Shown here piece by piece: positions 1 to 13,252 of a DNA stretch of 64,000 bases. Every line of letters begins with the position of its first letter. The stretch's first letter is position 1. Source of the DNA: Burkholderiaceae bacterium (GTDB taxonomy: Bacteria > Pseudomonadota > Gammaproteobacteria > Burkholderiales > Burkholderiaceae_D); contig JAOASL010000020.1 of the NCBI GenBank assembly GCA_030158675.1, forward strand, positions 1 to 64,000, read 5' to 3'. The translations under genes were made by a program, and so were the position numbers. The notes beneath the pieces are model-generated. The model was not told the DNA's origin and did not search any database. It worked only from the letters and a program-made list of their open reading frames with translations.

Positions 1-1618
<1,618 letters not shown>

Positions 1619-1641
1619 GAATGCGTCTTCTGGAAAAAATT

Positions 1642-1663
1642 CAGGCGGCATCGAGGCCGCCTG
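1642..1663 (-). terminator. Intrinsic terminator or attenuator between guaB and guaA
   Basis: A perfect 8-bp stem (CAGGCGGC at 1642-1649, GCCGCCTG at 1656-1663) with a 6-nt loop is followed, in the minus direction, by AATTTTTT (1641-1634). It sits in the 63-bp gap between guaB and guaA. The structure is seen directly. Termination or attenuation of guaA transcription is inferred. Confidence 0.65.
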
Positions 1664-1681
1664 TCATTGCTGATGAACGGA

Positions 1682-3174
<1,493 letters not shown>

Positions 3175-3230
3175 CAGAAATCACCCTCTTCCAGCGCGAT
3201 CGCCATCGAAAACAGCAGCGACGCCAGCCT

Positions 3231-3533
3231 TCAGCGGCCTTCGCCGGCTTTGTGCTTCGCGCGGCGACGGCGCGTTTCCATCGGGTCCGCCTGCAGGGGC
3301 CGATAGACCTCGACCCGGTCGCCGTCGCGCAGCATCGCATCGGACGTTTTGACCTTGCCGTAAATGCCCAGCCTCTGCTGGTCAAGATCGATGTCGGGAT
3401 GCTGCTGCAGGAGTCCCGATGCGTCAACGGCCTGGCGCAGGGTGGCACCGGCCGGCAGCGATACGTCGGCGATGAAAGCCCGGTCAGGCAGCGCGTAGCA
3501 AACCTGGACCTTCAGCATGGCGACCTCAGCCAT
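3231..3533 (-). CDS. rnfH: RnfH/RatB family protein (UPF0125)
   Basis: A small beta-grasp (ubiquitin-like) protein of about 100 aa. The sequence MLKVQVCYALPDRAFIADVSLPAG, followed by GIYGKVKTSDAMLRDGDRVEVYRPL, matches the RnfH/RatB family found next to ratA in many proteobacteria. I chose MAEVAMLKVQ as the start. It overlaps the end of ratA by 8 nt, so the two genes are translationally coupled. The C-terminus is short and basic (RRRRAKHKAG). The biochemical role of the family is not settled. Confidence 0.85.
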   Translation of the reverse strand: MAEVAMLKVQVCYALPDRAFIADVSLPAGATLRQAVDASGLLQQHPDIDLDQQRLGIYGKVKTSDAMLRDGDRVEVYRPLQADPMETRRRRAKHKAGEGR

Positions 3534-3957
3534 AGACGACCTCCGCACGGCGGCAAAATGAATCGACGAAGCTGTCGGCGATCCTGGAGAACACCGGCCC
3601 GATCAGTTTTTCCAGCAGCTTGCTGGAAAATTCGTAACGCAGGTCGAACTCGACTTTGCATGCATCGTCGCGCAAGGGCGTGAACAGCCAGGTGCCGTCC
3701 AGGTGTTTGAACGGACCTTCGACCAGCCGCATCTGCATGCGCGTCGGCGGCGCGTTACTGTTCTCAGTGGTGAAGCTCTGTTTCACGCCGTGGTAGTTGA
3801 TCTGTATGGCCGCGACCAGCTTTTCCTCCGAGCGCTCGCGCACATCGACGCCACCACACCAAGGAAGGAAAGCCGGATAGTCCTCGACCCGGTCAACCAG
3901 TGCAAACATCTGCGCGGCGCTGTAGTGGAGTAGCACGGATTTGTGGACGACTGCCAT
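3526..3957 (-). CDS. ratA: RatA/Coq10-type START-domain protein
   Basis: A 143-aa SRPBCC (START-like) protein. It begins MAVVHKSVLLHYSAAQMFALVDRVEDYPAFLPWC and shows the family's DYPxFLPWC motif. Homologues are Coq10, a ubiquinone-binding lipid chaperone, and E. coli RatA, reported to bind the 50S subunit. Which function applies here cannot be told from sequence. An upstream in-frame ATG at 4032 exists, but it would add 25 low-similarity residues and overlap smpB's start, so the ATG at 3957 is preferred. It is divergent from smpB, a common arrangement. Confidence 0.9.
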   Translation of the reverse strand: MAVVHKSVLLHYSAAQMFALVDRVEDYPAFLPWCGGVDVRERSEEKLVAAIQINYHGVKQSFTTENSNAPPTRMQMRLVEGPFKHLDGTWLFTPLRDDACKVEFDLRYEFSSKLLEKLIGPVFSRIADSFVDSFCRRAEVVYG

Positions 3958-4031
3958 GGATGCGTTTGGTAGAATGACAGGTTCGGATTCTAACCCGAGC
4001 GGCCTTCGCCGCTCTTCCCTCCAGCGGTTCA

Positions 4032-4481
4032 ATGAGCATCATCGACAATAAAAAAGCCTTCCACGATTACTTCATCGAAGAGCGCTTCGAGGCAGGAATG
4101 GTCCTGGAGGGCTGGGAAGTGAAGGCGATCCGCGCGGGCCGCGCACAGCTGAAGGAAGCGTACGTCATTGTGCGCAATGGCGAAGTTTTCCTGTTCGGCG
4201 CGCACATCAGCCCGCTGATGACTGCCTCCACTCACGTCAATCCGGATCCGGTACGCACCCGCAAGCTGTTACTGAAGGCGGAGGAAATCAAACGCCTGAT
4301 CGGCAAAGTGGATCGTGCCGGTTACACCCTCGTCCCGCTGAACCTGCATTACCAGCGCGGACGCATCAAGTGCGAGATCGGCCTGGCGAAGGGCAAGAAG
4401 CAGCACGATAAACGTGACACCGAACGCGAGCGTGACGCCAAGCTGGAAATCTCGCGCGTGATGAAGCAGAACCGACGTTAA
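4032..4481 (+). CDS. smpB: SsrA-binding protein
   Basis: SmpB delivers tmRNA to stalled ribosomes in trans-translation. The 149-aa product starts [36 protein letters not shown] and contains the OB-fold motifs of the family. It ends in the lysine/arginine-rich tail ([17 protein letters not shown]...MKQNRR) that enters the decoding centre. It is transcribed divergently from ratA with a 74-bp gap that contains TAGAAT-type -10 candidates on both strands. The tmRNA gene itself is not in the window. Confidence 0.97.
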   Translation: MSIIDNKKAFHDYFIEERFEAGMVLEGWEVKAIRAGRAQLKEAYVIVRNGEVFLFGAHISPLMTASTHVNPDPVRTRKLLLKAEEIKRLIGKVDRAGYTLVPLNLHYQRGRIKCEIGLAKGKKQHDKRDTERERDAKLEISRVMKQNRR

Positions 4482-4570
4482 GCAAATCTCAATGCCGTGA
4501 CAGCGAAGTCCGAGACCCGTCGCTTTGTCTGCGACGCTTGACTTCGTCCCGATTTTTTCCTGAACCTCAA

Positions 4571-4603
4571 AAAACAAAACCCCCGGGCCGTGAAGCGCGG
4601 GGG
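4571..4603 (-). terminator. Intrinsic terminator downstream of ppsA
   Basis: On the minus strand a GC stem (CCCCCG at 4580-4585 with CGGGGG at 4598-4603) is followed by TTTTGTTTTTT. It lies about 100 bp beyond the ppsA stop codon. It has no U-run in the plus direction, so it serves ppsA rather than smpB. Confidence 0.7.
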
Positions 4604-4702
4604 CTGAATCAGTACGACAGACTATTGTTGTTCGTTATTTCGAATTCGGATGGCCGAAGTGTAACGAAATATTTCTGAAAGTCAACGGCCTTTACGCAGT
4701 TT

Positions 4703-7141
4703 TTACTGTTTACCGGCCAGCTTGATCCAGGTATCCACTACCGAATCCGGGTTCAGCGAGATCGAGCTGATGCCTTCTTTCATCAGCCACTCGGCAAAGT
4801 CCGGATGGTCCGACGGGCCCTGGCCGCAAATGCCGACATACTTGCCCTTGGCGAGGCAGGTCTTGATCGCCTGGGTCAGCAACGCACGCACCGCGGGGTC
4901 GCGCTCATCGAAGTCAGCTGCCAGTAACTCCATGCCCGAGTCACGATCCAAACCCAGCGTCAGCTGGGTCAGGTCGTTCGAGCCGATCGAGAAGCCGTCA
5001 AAATGCTCGAGGAACTGCTCAGCCAGAATCGCGTTGGACGGCACCTCGCACATCATGATCAGGCGCAAACCGTTCTCGCCGCGCTTGAGGCCGTACTTTC
5101 CGAGCAGCCCGACCACCTTCTCGGCCTGAGCCAAGGTGCGAACGAACGGCACCATGATCTCGACGTTGGTCAGTCCCATTTCGTCACGCACGCGCTTCAT
5201 CGCAATGCATTCCATCTCGAAGGCCTCGGCAAAGTCAGCCGCCAGATAACGAGCCGCGCCACGGAAGCCGAGCATCGGGTTTTCCTCATCCGGCTCATAG
5301 CGCGAACCGCCGATCAGCTTTTTGTACTCGTTCGACTTGAAGTCAGACAGGCGAACGATCACGGTGCGCGGCCAGAAAGCCGCCGCAATCGTCGCCACGC
5401 CCTCGGCCAGCTTGTCGACGTAGAACGCCTTCGGCGATGCATGACCACGCGCGACCGATTCGACTGCCTTCTTCAGGTCCTGATCGATGTTCGGGTACTC
5501 GAGAATGGCTTTCGGGTGCACACCGATATTGTTGTTGATGATGAACTCGAGGCGAGCCAGACCAACGCCGTCGTTCGGCAGCTGCGCAAAATCGAACGCG
5601 AGCTGCGGATTGCCGACGTTCATCATGATCTTCAGCGGGATCTTCGGCAGCTCACCGCGTGCGACCTCAGTCACTTCAGTCTCGAGCAGGCCGTCATAGA
5701 TCTTGCCTTCGTCGCCTTCGGCGCAGGACACGGTGACCAGCGTGCCATCCTTCAGCACGTCGGTCGCGTCGCCGCAGCCCACGACGGCCGGCACACCCAG
5801 TTCACGCGCGATGATCGCAGCGTGGCAGGTGCGGCCACCACGGTTGGTGACGATTGCTGCAGCACGCTTCATCACCGGCTCCCAGTTCGGGTCAGTCATG
5901 TCGGCCACCAGCACATCGCCCGGCTGCACGCGCTCCATTTCTTCCGGATTCCTGATCACGCGAACCGGGCCGGCGCCAATTTTCTGTCCGATGGCACGGC
6001 CTGAAGCCAGCACGTTACCGGTACCTTTCAGCTTGAAGCGCTGCTGCGCATCGCCGTGCTTCTGCTGCGACTTCACGGTCTCCGGGCGGGCCTGCAGGAT
6101 GTACAGCTTGCCGTCGCGACCATCCTTGCCCCACTCGATATCCATCGGGCGGGCATAGTGCTTTTCAATGATCACTGCATAGCTTGCCAGTTCGGCAATT
6201 TCCGCATCAGTCAGCGAATAGCGATTGCGCTGCTCGATTGGCACATCGACGGTGCGAACCGAGTGACCGGCTTTCACTTCGCCGGTGAATTCCATCTTGA
6301 TCAGCTTCGAGCCGATGTTCTTGCGGATAATCGGCAGCTTGCCCTGCGCGAGCATTGGCTTGTGCACATAAAACTCGTCCGGGTTGACCGCGCCCTGCAC
6401 CACCGTCTCGCCCAGACCGTAACTGGACGTGATGAACACCACGTCCTGGAAGCCGGACTCGGTGTCGATGGTGAACATCACACCGGCGGCGCCAAGGTCG
6501 GAGCGAACCATGCGCTGCACGCCGGCCGACAGCGCCACTTCTGCGTGCGTGAAGCCCTTGTGCACGCGATAGGAGATCGCACGGTCGTTGTACAGCGACG
6601 CGAACACATGCTTCATCGCATCCAGCACGTTATCGATACCGACCACGTTCAGGAAGGTCTCCTGCTGACCCGCAAACGAGGCGTCCGGCAGATCTTCGGC
6701 GGTTGCGGACGAGCGCACAGCAAATGACACTTCACTTGCAGAATCCTCAGCAAGCTTCTGATAAAAATCAGAAATATCCTTTTGCAGACGCGGCTGGAAT
6801 GGTGTGTCGATGATCCATTGACGAATCTCAGCGCCGGCTGCGGCGAGCGCGCGCACATCATCGATGTCCAGCGTGGCAAGACGGTCGGCGATCCGGTCAG
6901 CCAGTGACTGGCCGCCCGAAATGCTGTACGACAGGAAATCGCGGAAAGCCTGCGCCGTGGTCGCGAAGCCGCCCGGAACACGAACGCCGGCATGCGCCAG
7001 CTGGCTGATCATCTCGCCGAGCGATGCATTCTTGCCGCCGACGGACTCGACGTCCGTCATGCGCAAATTCTCGAAGGAGACGACGTAAGCTGCCCCCGAA
7101 TCAGGGGCTTGGTGAACCCCCGCCGATTGTGGGTTGGACAT
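4703..7141 (-). CDS. ppsA: Phosphoenolpyruvate synthase
   Basis: Makes PEP from pyruvate and ATP (releasing AMP and phosphate) for gluconeogenesis. The 812-aa product begins [16 protein letters not shown], with an AGAGG Shine-Dalgarno in front. Longer in-frame starts upstream would add unrelated residues and were rejected. Domain order is an N-terminal ATP-grasp/PPDK domain ([14 protein letters not shown]), the mobile phosphohistidine domain ([15 protein letters not shown], His near residue 420), and a C-terminal TIM barrel with [17 protein letters not shown] and [11 protein letters not shown]. It is divergent from ppsR, whose product controls the enzyme by reversible phosphorylation. Confidence 0.96.
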   Translation of the reverse strand: MSNPQSAGVHQAPDSGAAYVVSFENLRMTDVESVGGKNASLGEMISQLAHAGVRVPGGFATTAQAFRDFLSYSISGGQSLADRIADRLATLDIDDVRALAAAGAEIRQWIIDTPFQPRLQKDISDFYQKLAEDSASEVSFAVRSSATAEDLPDASFAGQQETFLNVVGIDNVLDAMKHVFASLYNDRAISYRVHKGFTHAEVALSAGVQRMVRSDLGAAGVMFTIDTESGFQDVVFITSSYGLGETVVQGAVNPDEFYVHKPMLAQGKLPIIRKNIGSKLIKMEFTGEVKAGHSVRTVDVPIEQRNRYSLTDAEIAELASYAVIIEKHYARPMDIEWGKDGRDGKLYILQARPETVKSQQKHGDAQQRFKLKGTGNVLASGRAIGQKIGAGPVRVIRNPEEMERVQPGDVLVADMTDPNWEPVMKRAAAIVTNRGGRTCHAAIIARELGVPAVVGCGDATDVLKDGTLVTVSCAEGDEGKIYDGLLETEVTEVARGELPKIPLKIMMNVGNPQLAFDFAQLPNDGVGLARLEFIINNNIGVHPKAILEYPNIDQDLKKAVESVARGHASPKAFYVDKLAEGVATIAAAFWPRTVIVRLSDFKSNEYKKLIGGSRYEPDEENPMLGFRGAARYLAADFAEAFEMECIAMKRVRDEMGLTNVEIMVPFVRTLAQAEKVVGLLGKYGLKRGENGLRLIMMCEVPSNAILAEQFLEHFDGFSIGSNDLTQLTLGLDRDSGMELLAADFDERDPAVRALLTQAIKTCLAKGKYVGICGQGPSDHPDFAEWLMKEGISSISLNPDSVVDTWIKLAGKQ

Positions 7142-7300
7142 GACTACCTCTTTGATGGTTGGAAACTGGCACAGTGCGCGACGCGGGCGTACGGAGAGTG
7201 CTGTGCGCGCTGAAACTAACGTGCATGACTCGATCCATGTTGATTGTCCTGGGGACAGGCCGCGTGGGAAAATAGCAATGGGCTGCATTTTACCTGTCAC

Positions 7301-7334
7301 AACCGCTTTTTGCCGCACGCAGGGCGGTTTTTTT
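7301..7334 (+). terminator. Terminator-like hairpin in the ppsR leader
   Basis: AACCGC (7301-7306) can pair with GCGGTT (7324-7329), with a run of seven T directly after, ending 23 nt before the ppsR ATG. No plus-strand gene lies upstream (ppsA is divergent). If it folds, it belongs to a ppsR leader or a short leader RNA rather than to the end of a gene. Confidence 0.45.
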
Positions 7335-7356
7335 CGTTACCTCTTTACTACTCTTT

Positions 7357-8205
7357 ATGCATAGCCATACTTCGGCCGGATCCAAGAGTTTCGATCGCAC
7401 CGTTTTCTTCGTTTCCGATGGCACCGGCATTACCGCCGAGACCTTCGGGCATTCCGTACTGACCCAGTTCGATCTGCGTTTCCGGCAAATTCGGCTACCG
7501 TTCATCGATTCGATTGACAAAGCACATGACGCGGTTCGCCGCATCAATGAGAGCTTCGAGGTCGAGGGCAAGCGCCCTATCGTGTTCTCGACGCTGGTCA
7601 AGGCCGAATTGTCAGACATCATCCGCTGCGCATCCAGCATGCACATGGACCTGATCCAGACCTTCGTCGACCCGCTTGAGCAGGAGCTCGGCACCAAGTC
7701 GACCCATACCATCGGACGTAGCCACAACATCGCCGACTCTCATGACTACAAGAACCGGATCGAGGCGATCAATTTTTCGCTGGCTCACGATGACGGGCAG
7801 TCGCACAAGAATCTGGCGACCGCCGACGTGATCCTGGTCGGCGTATCCCGCTCAGGCAAGACGCCGACCAGCCTGTATCTGGCGATGCAATACGGCATCA
7901 AGGCGGCCAACTATCCGCTGATCCCTGAAGATTTTGAGCGCGGCGCGCTTCCCAGCGGCCTCGTTCCTTTCCGCAGCAAGATCTTCGGGCTGTCGATAGC
8001 GCCGGATCGCCTGTCGGAGGTACGCAATGAGCGCCGGCCCGGATCCAAATACGCATCGTTGGAAAACTGCCGCTATGAAGTCAACGAGGCCGAACGAATG
8101 ATGCATCGGGACGGCATTCGCTGGGTGTCGACGACAGTCAAATCAATCGAGGAAATCGCCACCATGATCCTGCACGAACTGCGTCTGGACAAGCGCGGTT
8201 ACTGA
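7357..8205 (+). CDS. ppsR: PEP synthase regulatory protein (bifunctional kinase/pyrophosphorylase, DUF299)
   Basis: Member of the PSRP/DUF299 family that inactivates PEP synthase by ADP-dependent threonine phosphorylation and reactivates it by phosphate-dependent dephosphorylation. The 282-aa protein has the family N-terminus [18 protein letters not shown] and the P-loop [15 protein letters not shown] near residue 165. The C-terminal region includes [19 protein letters not shown]. Placement directly divergent from ppsA supports the substrate assignment. The leader contains a terminator-like hairpin. Confidence 0.95.
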   Translation: MHSHTSAGSKSFDRTVFFVSDGTGITAETFGHSVLTQFDLRFRQIRLPFIDSIDKAHDAVRRINESFEVEGKRPIVFSTLVKAELSDIIRCASSMHMDLIQTFVDPLEQELGTKSTHTIGRSHNIADSHDYKNRIEAINFSLAHDDGQSHKNLATADVILVGVSRSGKTPTSLYLAMQYGIKAANYPLIPEDFERGALPSGLVPFRSKIFGLSIAPDRLSEVRNERRPGSKYASLENCRYEVNEAERMMHRDGIRWVSTTVKSIEEIATMILHELRLDKRGY

Positions 8206-8311
8206 ACCTCGACTGGCAAGGCAGCCTGATTGCCGCACGCCCGCTCTTGCATGAGGATTGGCCGATCAGGTGCGTGTACGTGTCGTTGCCTGCCCTTTTG
8301 GGCGATGCCGC

Positions 8312-9232
8312 TTATTGCGCTGTCAGGCGCCGGATCAGCGCCTCGTAAACGGCTGCGGATGTGCGATCCGAAATGCAGTTATCGCCTGCGTCGGCGAGCC
8401 CGGGCGCGGACACGGGTGCGATCGAACGGGTCTGCGGCGGCCAGCTCGGCTGATTTGCTATCCGCTCTTGCGCCGCGCCGACATCAAGATCGAGCAGTTT
8501 CAGAAAGGCGGCCAGGTCGGCAGGCGCTGCGGGCCGCAAGACATTCAGCGCGGCGCAAAATCTTTTCTCCACCGCGTCGCTGGAATAGATGGTCGGATTA
8601 CGGCTCAGCCACGCGCCAGCCATCTGCCGGCACTTGATATCTTCAGAAGCCGACTGCCTGTAGATAAAGGCAATGACGGCAAGATTGGCCATCGTGCCGA
8701 CATGCACAGGCCGACGACGACTATCGCGCAAAAAGCTCCAGAACGCTTGCAGCGCGGCCGTGCCTGAGCGTCGCTTCAAGATCATCAGCGGAAAATGCAG
8801 ATTCCAGTTTTCGACGCTGAGGCCGTTGCGCTCCAGGCCTTCGAGATACAGCCCGCAAAGCTCATCAAGCGTGATGTCCCGGTCAATTTGCGCTGACTCG
8901 CCGCTGCGCATGATTCGCTGCAGCAGACGCAGGTAGGATTTAGCGATGTCGAGGCGCAGCTTGTCGACTTGCGCCGGCCTCAGGATCCGGAAGATCGGGC
9001 TGGCAAGCGCCAGTAGTGCGGTGCCACGCAAATAATCAGCCGATGCGGTTGTCGGCATACCCATGTTGTAGGCGACGCCGCCGGCCCAGTTGGCGTAGCC
9101 ATAGCCCTTGGCAGCAATAGCCGAGTAGAGCGCCTTCGTGCCGCCTGTAATCAGGATCTGGTTGAACGTCAGTAGATCGGCAGGCAGCAGGGCTTTGGGC
9201 ATGGACGCGAAATCGGCGAACGTAGAGCTCAC
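8312..9232 (-). CDS. Hypothetical protein of unknown function
   Basis: I do not recognise this protein. The frame opens with GTG at 9232 (306 aa). An alternative ATG at 9202 (MPKALLPADLL) is equally plausible because neither has a clear Shine-Dalgarno. The N-terminal third has a small-residue-rich stretch, LITGGTKALYSAIAAKGYGY, followed by NWAGGVAYNMG. The middle is mainly helical with many Leu/Arg residues. The C-terminal 50 residues are rich in Pro, Ser and Ala and look disordered. There is no signal peptide and no clear transmembrane helix. It is isolated between ppsR (converging) and an rRNA methyltransferase gene. A 12-bp palindrome lies about 73 bp upstream of the GTG. Confidence 0.6.
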   Translation of the reverse strand: MSSTFADFASMPKALLPADLLTFNQILITGGTKALYSAIAAKGYGYANWAGGVAYNMGMPTTASADYLRGTALLALASPIFRILRPAQVDKLRLDIAKSYLRLLQRIMRSGESAQIDRDITLDELCGLYLEGLERNGLSVENWNLHFPLMILKRRSGTAALQAFWSFLRDSRRRPVHVGTMANLAVIAFIYRQSASEDIKCRQMAGAWLSRNPTIYSSDAVEKRFCAALNVLRPAAPADLAAFLKLLDLDVGAAQERIANQPSWPPQTRSIAPVSAPGLADAGDNCISDRTSAAVYEALIRRLTAQ

Positions 9233-9304
9233 GCAATCTACACCGGTTCATACGGCACCTTCCATCGGTGGTGAGCAAAAGGTGACATAAATCAGTATGC
9301 GTCG

Positions 9305-9316
9305 CATGCGCGCATG
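9305..9316. repeat. 12-bp perfect palindrome upstream of the hypothetical gene
   Basis: CATGCGCGCATG is self-complementary and is flanked by GCGTCG and ACGC, which extends the symmetry imperfectly. It lies in the 183-bp gap between the methyltransferase stop and the start of the hypothetical gene, where an operator would be expected. No regulator is identifiable. Confidence 0.3.
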
Positions 9317-9415
9317 ACGCCTCAAGCACACACGATCGCAATGGCCGTTCAGCGTTTTTTGGCGTAACCGACAACATATTCGGAGCGAACGATGTCTCCT
9401 TGCCCGCGCGGTATT

Positions 9416-10213
9416 TCAGGACGCCCGGGCAGCTTTCTGCCGTACTTGCTCGAAAAGGCAGATAGCCGCACTGGCGGCGACGTTCAGCGATTCGATCGCC
9501 GGATTCTGCGGTATGGTGAGTCGCTTGTCGGCCTGTGCCAGCAATGCAGCCGACACGCCCTTGCCTTCGTGGCCGAACAACCAGGCGCAGGGCTGGCGCA
9601 AATCGCAACCGTACAGTGGCTCGGCCCCGTAAGAACTTGTCGCATAGACCGGCAGCGCAGACTCGGCGAGCAACGTGGACAGATCGGCGTCTTCAACGAT
9701 CTCCAGCACAAAATGCGCACCCATGCCAGCCCTCAGCACCTTGGGCGACCAGGCAGCGACGGTGCCTGCGCCGCAGAATACCCGGGCGATGCCGGCAGCT
9801 GCGGCGGTACGCAAAATTGAGCCCAGGTTGCCCGGATCCTGTAGTCCGTCGAGCAGCACGGAAGGCACATCGATATGTGACGCAGTCGCCTCTGGTGTGT
9901 CGACCATGAACAGCAGCGCGATGCCATGCTCGACCTGGCTGAGCGGAGCAAACAGCAGGTCGGGCAGCACGATACTCTGTCCGCCGCGCGCATCGCAATC
10001 CGCCAGCACCCGCGCCACCTCCGGATTGGCAAGCGCATCTTCGCCGACGACGCATAATGCAGGCACGCCCCGGTGCTGCAACCACGCTTCGCACAGATGC
10101 ACGCCGTCGAGCAGCGTCTGACCCGCCTTGCGCCTGGCCTGTGCGCTGGTGGCCAGCTGCCGCAGCAGTTTGTACTGCGCGTTGTCGCGCGAGCTGATCG
10201 TCCTGATGCTCAT
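9416..10213 (-). CDS. TrmH/SpoU family RNA 2'-O-methyltransferase
   Basis: A SAM-dependent SPOUT-class methyltransferase that modifies ribose in rRNA or tRNA. The start [21 protein letters not shown] opens an L30e-like substrate-binding domain. The C-terminal catalytic domain shows motif 1 ([20 protein letters not shown]), motif 2 (FGHEGKGVS) and motif 3 ([18 protein letters not shown]), which together form the trefoil-knot SAM site. Length is 265 aa. The start at 10213 overlaps the rnhB stop by 4 nt, placing it in the rnhB-lpxB transcript. Which RNA it modifies cannot be read from sequence. Confidence 0.9.
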   Translation of the reverse strand: MSIRTISSRDNAQYKLLRQLATSAQARRKAGQTLLDGVHLCEAWLQHRGVPALCVVGEDALANPEVARVLADCDARGGQSIVLPDLLFAPLSQVEHGIALLFMVDTPEATASHIDVPSVLLDGLQDPGNLGSILRTAAAAGIARVFCGAGTVAAWSPKVLRAGMGAHFVLEIVEDADLSTLLAESALPVYATSSYGAEPLYGCDLRQPCAWLFGHEGKGVSAALLAQADKRLTIPQNPAIESLNVAASAAICLFEQVRQKAARAS

Positions 10214-10833
10214 GCGCCGGCTTCTTTCAGCGCCGCGCGCACGGGAGCATATGAGCGTCGGTGTTCGGGCGTCACGCCATGCAGCCACAGCCTTTCGAGG
10301 TGCAGCGCGGTCGGGTAACCTTTGTGGCGATCAAACGCATAGTCCGGATACTGCTGGTGCAGCGCTTGCAGCACCGCATCACGCGCGGTCTTGGCAAGTA
10401 TCGAAGCTGCCGAGATTTCAGCGACCTTGTCATCGCCCTTCACGATTGCTTCACTTCGTACCGCGCTGGTCGGACAACGATTGCCGTCAATTAGCGCCAG
10501 CGTGGGTTGTACGGACAAGCCCTCGATCGCCTTTCGCATCGCCAGCATGGTGGCATTCAGGATGTTGAGTTCGTCGATCTCAGCCGCCGTGCAATACGCA
10601 ATCGACCAGGCCAGCGCATCGCGCCGAATGATCTCTGCCAGCGCATCGCGACGCGATTCGCTCAGCTTCTTCGAGTCACGCAGGCCAGCGATGGGACGCC
10701 TCGGATCGAGTATCACGGCCGCCGCAAATACGGGACCGGCGAGCGGGCCGCGACCGGCCTCGTCGACGCCGCAGATAAGTTCCTTGGCACGATCGAACAA
10801 AGCGATCTGCACGAGCGAATCAACAGCGGCCAT
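10210..10833 (-). CDS. rnhB: Ribonuclease HII
   Basis: Removes RNA from RNA-DNA hybrids and single ribonucleotides from DNA. The 207-aa product starts [20 protein letters not shown] and carries the signature [20 protein letters not shown] with the catalytic Asp-Glu pair. Later motifs are ALIDGN and [17 protein letters not shown], and the [11 protein letters not shown]-type motif appears as [11 protein letters not shown]. The chosen start overlaps the lpxB stop by 14 nt. The same neighbourhood (lpxA-lpxB-rnhB) occurs in many proteobacteria. Confidence 0.96.
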   Translation of the reverse strand: MAAVDSLVQIALFDRAKELICGVDEAGRGPLAGPVFAAAVILDPRRPIAGLRDSKKLSESRRDALAEIIRRDALAWSIAYCTAAEIDELNILNATMLAMRKAIEGLSVQPTLALIDGNRCPTSAVRSEAIVKGDDKVAEISAASILAKTARDAVLQALHQQYPDYAFDRHKGYPTALHLERLWLHGVTPEHRRSYAPVRAALKEAGA

Positions 10834-11986
10834 GCTGTGCCAGCAATTCCATGACGGCTTGCGCACTCAGCGACGCGGTATTGCATCGCAATTCCTGATG
10901 CATGTCGACGAAACGCTTACGCAGTCGCTCACGGTTCTGCTCGTCGGACAGCTGCTCCCACAAAGCATCCGCCAGACGCGACGGCGTCGCGGCATCCTGA
11001 AGCAACTCCGGCACCAGAAATTCGCGCGCGAGGATATTCGGCAGCCCCACCCAGGGCTGGTAGGCCATCAGCCGCATGATCTGCCAGCTGGCCGGATTCA
11101 TCTTGTAGCCGATCACCATCGGTTTCTTGAACAGCGCCACTTCGAGCGTGGCCGTGCCGCTGGCCACCAGCACCGCATCGGCCGCCGTGATGACCTCATG
11201 CGAGCGTCCGGAAACAATCTGCAGCGGCAAATTTTTTAGCTCGGGACGGTCGATCAGTTGTTCGAAGCAGGCACGCTGCGTCTCGCCTGCCATGGGCACA
11301 ATGAACTGCAGCTTCGGATCGCGTCGCGCAAGCAGTGCGGCACTTTCGATGAAGGCGCGCGCGTTGTAGCGAATCTCGGACATGCGGCTGCCCGGCAAAA
11401 TCGCCAGGACGCGTGCATCGCGCGCCACGCCCAGCGCGTCGCGCGCCGCATCCTGATCCGGCACCATCGGGATCACTTCGGCCAGCGGATGACCGACATA
11501 GGTCGCGGGAATGCCCGCCTGTTCGTAGATCTCCGCCTCGAACGGAAAAATTACCAGCATGCGCGATACGGCGCGTGCGATTTTTTTAATGCGGCCACGC
11601 CGCCAGGCCCAGATCGACGGACTGACGAAGTGCAGCGTCGGGATGCCGGACTGCCTGAGACGAATCTCGAGGTCCAGATTGAAATCGGGTGCATCAACAC
11701 CGATGAAAGCGCCAGGTTGCTCCGCAATCAGGCGTTCGCACAATTCGTCGCGCATGCCCTTGAGCTCACGATAATGCGCAATCACTTCAAACAGCCCGCG
11801 CACTGCGAGCTTGTCCATCGGATAGTCGGACACAAAGCCATATTCGGCCATCGCCTTGCCACCGATACCGTGCAGGCGCGCGTCCGGCAGCAGCGGGCGC
11901 AGCCCGGACAACAGGCGCGCTGCCAGCAGATCACCGGACGTTTCGCCGGCGACCATCGCCAGCCTCAGGTCAGCGGACAATGCCAC
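10820..11986 (-). CDS. lpxB: Lipid-A-disaccharide synthase
   Basis: Condenses UDP-2,3-diacylglucosamine with lipid X to give the lipid A disaccharide, at the inner face of the inner membrane. Family motifs are [20 protein letters not shown] at the start, [24 protein letters not shown] and LPGSRMSEI. The open frame extends to 12064, but that would overlap lpxA by almost 100 bp. GTG at 11986 (VALSADLRL), or a TTG two codons on, fits the family's N-terminus and gives a coupled 17-nt overlap with lpxA. About 388 aa, normal for LpxB. Confidence 0.94.
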   Translation of the reverse strand: MALSADLRLAMVAGETSGDLLAARLLSGLRPLLPDARLHGIGGKAMAEYGFVSDYPMDKLAVRGLFEVIAHYRELKGMRDELCERLIAEQPGAFIGVDAPDFNLDLEIRLRQSGIPTLHFVSPSIWAWRRGRIKKIARAVSRMLVIFPFEAEIYEQAGIPATYVGHPLAEVIPMVPDQDAARDALGVARDARVLAILPGSRMSEIRYNARAFIESAALLARRDPKLQFIVPMAGETQRACFEQLIDRPELKNLPLQIVSGRSHEVITAADAVLVASGTATLEVALFKKPMVIGYKMNPASWQIMRLMAYQPWVGLPNILAREFLVPELLQDAATPSRLADALWEQLSDEQNRERLRKRFVDMHQELRCNTASLSAQAVMELLAQHGRC

Positions 11987-12758
11987 GGGTGACGTTATCG
12001 AGGAAAGTGCGCATGCTCGCGACATGCTGAGCGACATCAGGCGCCTGTCGCTCTTCCTCGACAAGCGCCACCTTCGCCTCGTCCAGCGTGAGGCCGGATT
12101 TGTAGATGATCTTGTAGGCGTTGCGAATGGCCTGGATTTCGGCGCGTTCGAAGCCGCGTCGCTTCAGGCCTTCGATGTTCAGGCCATGCACCGCAGCCGG
12201 ATTGCCGTTCAGGATCACGAAAGGCGGCACGTCCTGCGTCAGGCTGGTGAACATGCCAAGCATCGCATGCGCGCCGATCTTGCAAAACTGATGTACGCCG
12301 GAGTGGCCGCCCAGAATGGCCCAATCGCCGACCTGTACATGGCCGGCGAGCTGCGCGTTATTCGCGAAGATCGTATGGTTGCCGACAACACAATCGTGCG
12401 CGAGATGAACATAGGCCATGATCCAGTTGTCATTGCCCAGTCGCGTGACACCCTCGTCCTGCGCAGTGCCGCGATTGAACGTGACGAACTCGCGAACCAT
12501 GTTGCGATCGCCGATCTCAAGCCGAGTTGGCTCGTTCGCATACTTTTTGTCTTGCGGCGCGGCGCCGATCGACGAGAACTGAAAAAAGGTGTTGTCGCGC
12601 CCGATTGTCGTGTGCCCGTCGATCACGACATGCGGACCGACGCGCGTGCCACCACCAATCTTCACATTCGGGCCGACCATACTGTAGGCGCCGATCTCGA
12701 CAGTACTGTCGAGATCGGCCGCCGGATCGACGATCGCAGTGGGATGAATCGTCGCCAT
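11970..12758 (-). CDS. lpxA: UDP-N-acetylglucosamine O-acyltransferase
   Basis: First step of lipid A synthesis: transfer of a hydroxyacyl chain from ACP to UDP-GlcNAc. The 262-aa product starts [23 protein letters not shown] and is a left-handed beta-helix of hexapeptide repeats, followed by a C-terminal helical domain. The catalytic histidine lies in [10 protein letters not shown]. An upstream in-frame ATG at 12803 would run into fabZ and is rejected. The start lies 2 nt beyond the fabZ stop, and its end overlaps lpxB. Confidence 0.96.
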   Translation of the reverse strand: MATIHPTAIVDPAADLDSTVEIGAYSMVGPNVKIGGGTRVGPHVVIDGHTTIGRDNTFFQFSSIGAAPQDKKYANEPTRLEIGDRNMVREFVTFNRGTAQDEGVTRLGNDNWIMAYVHLAHDCVVGNHTIFANNAQLAGHVQVGDWAILGGHSGVHQFCKIGAHAMLGMFTSLTQDVPPFVILNGNPAAVHGLNIEGLKRRGFERAEIQAIRNAYKIIYKSGLTLDEAKVALVEEERQAPDVAQHVASMRTFLDNVTRGIVR

Positions 12759-12760
12759 GG

Positions 12761-13225
12761 TCAGTCGGCCGCTGCAGGTTCGGCGATGCTGCGCATCGTG
12801 CACATCAGTTCTGCCTCAACGGCAAGCTGGCCGTCAACCGATGCCTTCGCGCTGAATTTCCAGATGCCGCGCGACTGGCGCAGGATCTCGACGTCCATTT
12901 TCAGCTGGTCGCCCGGCTCGACCGGGCGCTTGAACCGCGCGCCATCAATGCCGACGAAATAAACCACCGCATTGTCATCCGGCTTCTGTCCCATCGTGAG
13001 GAAAGCAAGCAAAGCCGCAGATTGCGCGAGTGCCTCAATCATCAACACGCCGGGCATCACGGGCTTATTCGGGAAATGTCCGTTGAAAAATTCTTCGTTG
13101 ATGGTGACGTTCTTGATCGTCGTAATTCGCTGGCCGGATTCCCAATCGATCACACGATCAACCAGCAGCAGTGGGTAGCGGTGAGGAAGGTATTGCTTGA
13201 TCTGATTGATGTCGAGGCTTTTCAT
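12761..13225 (-). CDS. fabZ: (3R)-hydroxyacyl-ACP dehydratase
   Basis: Dehydrates beta-hydroxyacyl-ACP in fatty-acid elongation and competes with LpxA/LpxD for the same acyl-ACP pool. The 154-aa hot-dog-fold protein starts [25 protein letters not shown]. The catalytic pair is His50 in [15 protein letters not shown] and Glu64. Its position between lpxD and lpxA is the usual lpxD-fabZ-lpxA-lpxB order. Confidence 0.97.
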   Translation of the reverse strand: MKSLDINQIKQYLPHRYPLLLVDRVIDWESGQRITTIKNVTINEEFFNGHFPNKPVMPGVLMIEALAQSAALLAFLTMGQKPDDNAVVYFVGIDGARFKRPVEPGDQLKMDVEILRQSRGIWKFSAKASVDGQLAVEAELMCTMRSIAEPAAAD

Positions 13226-13252
13226 TGTCGTATTTGCCTAATCTCTGAAAAT

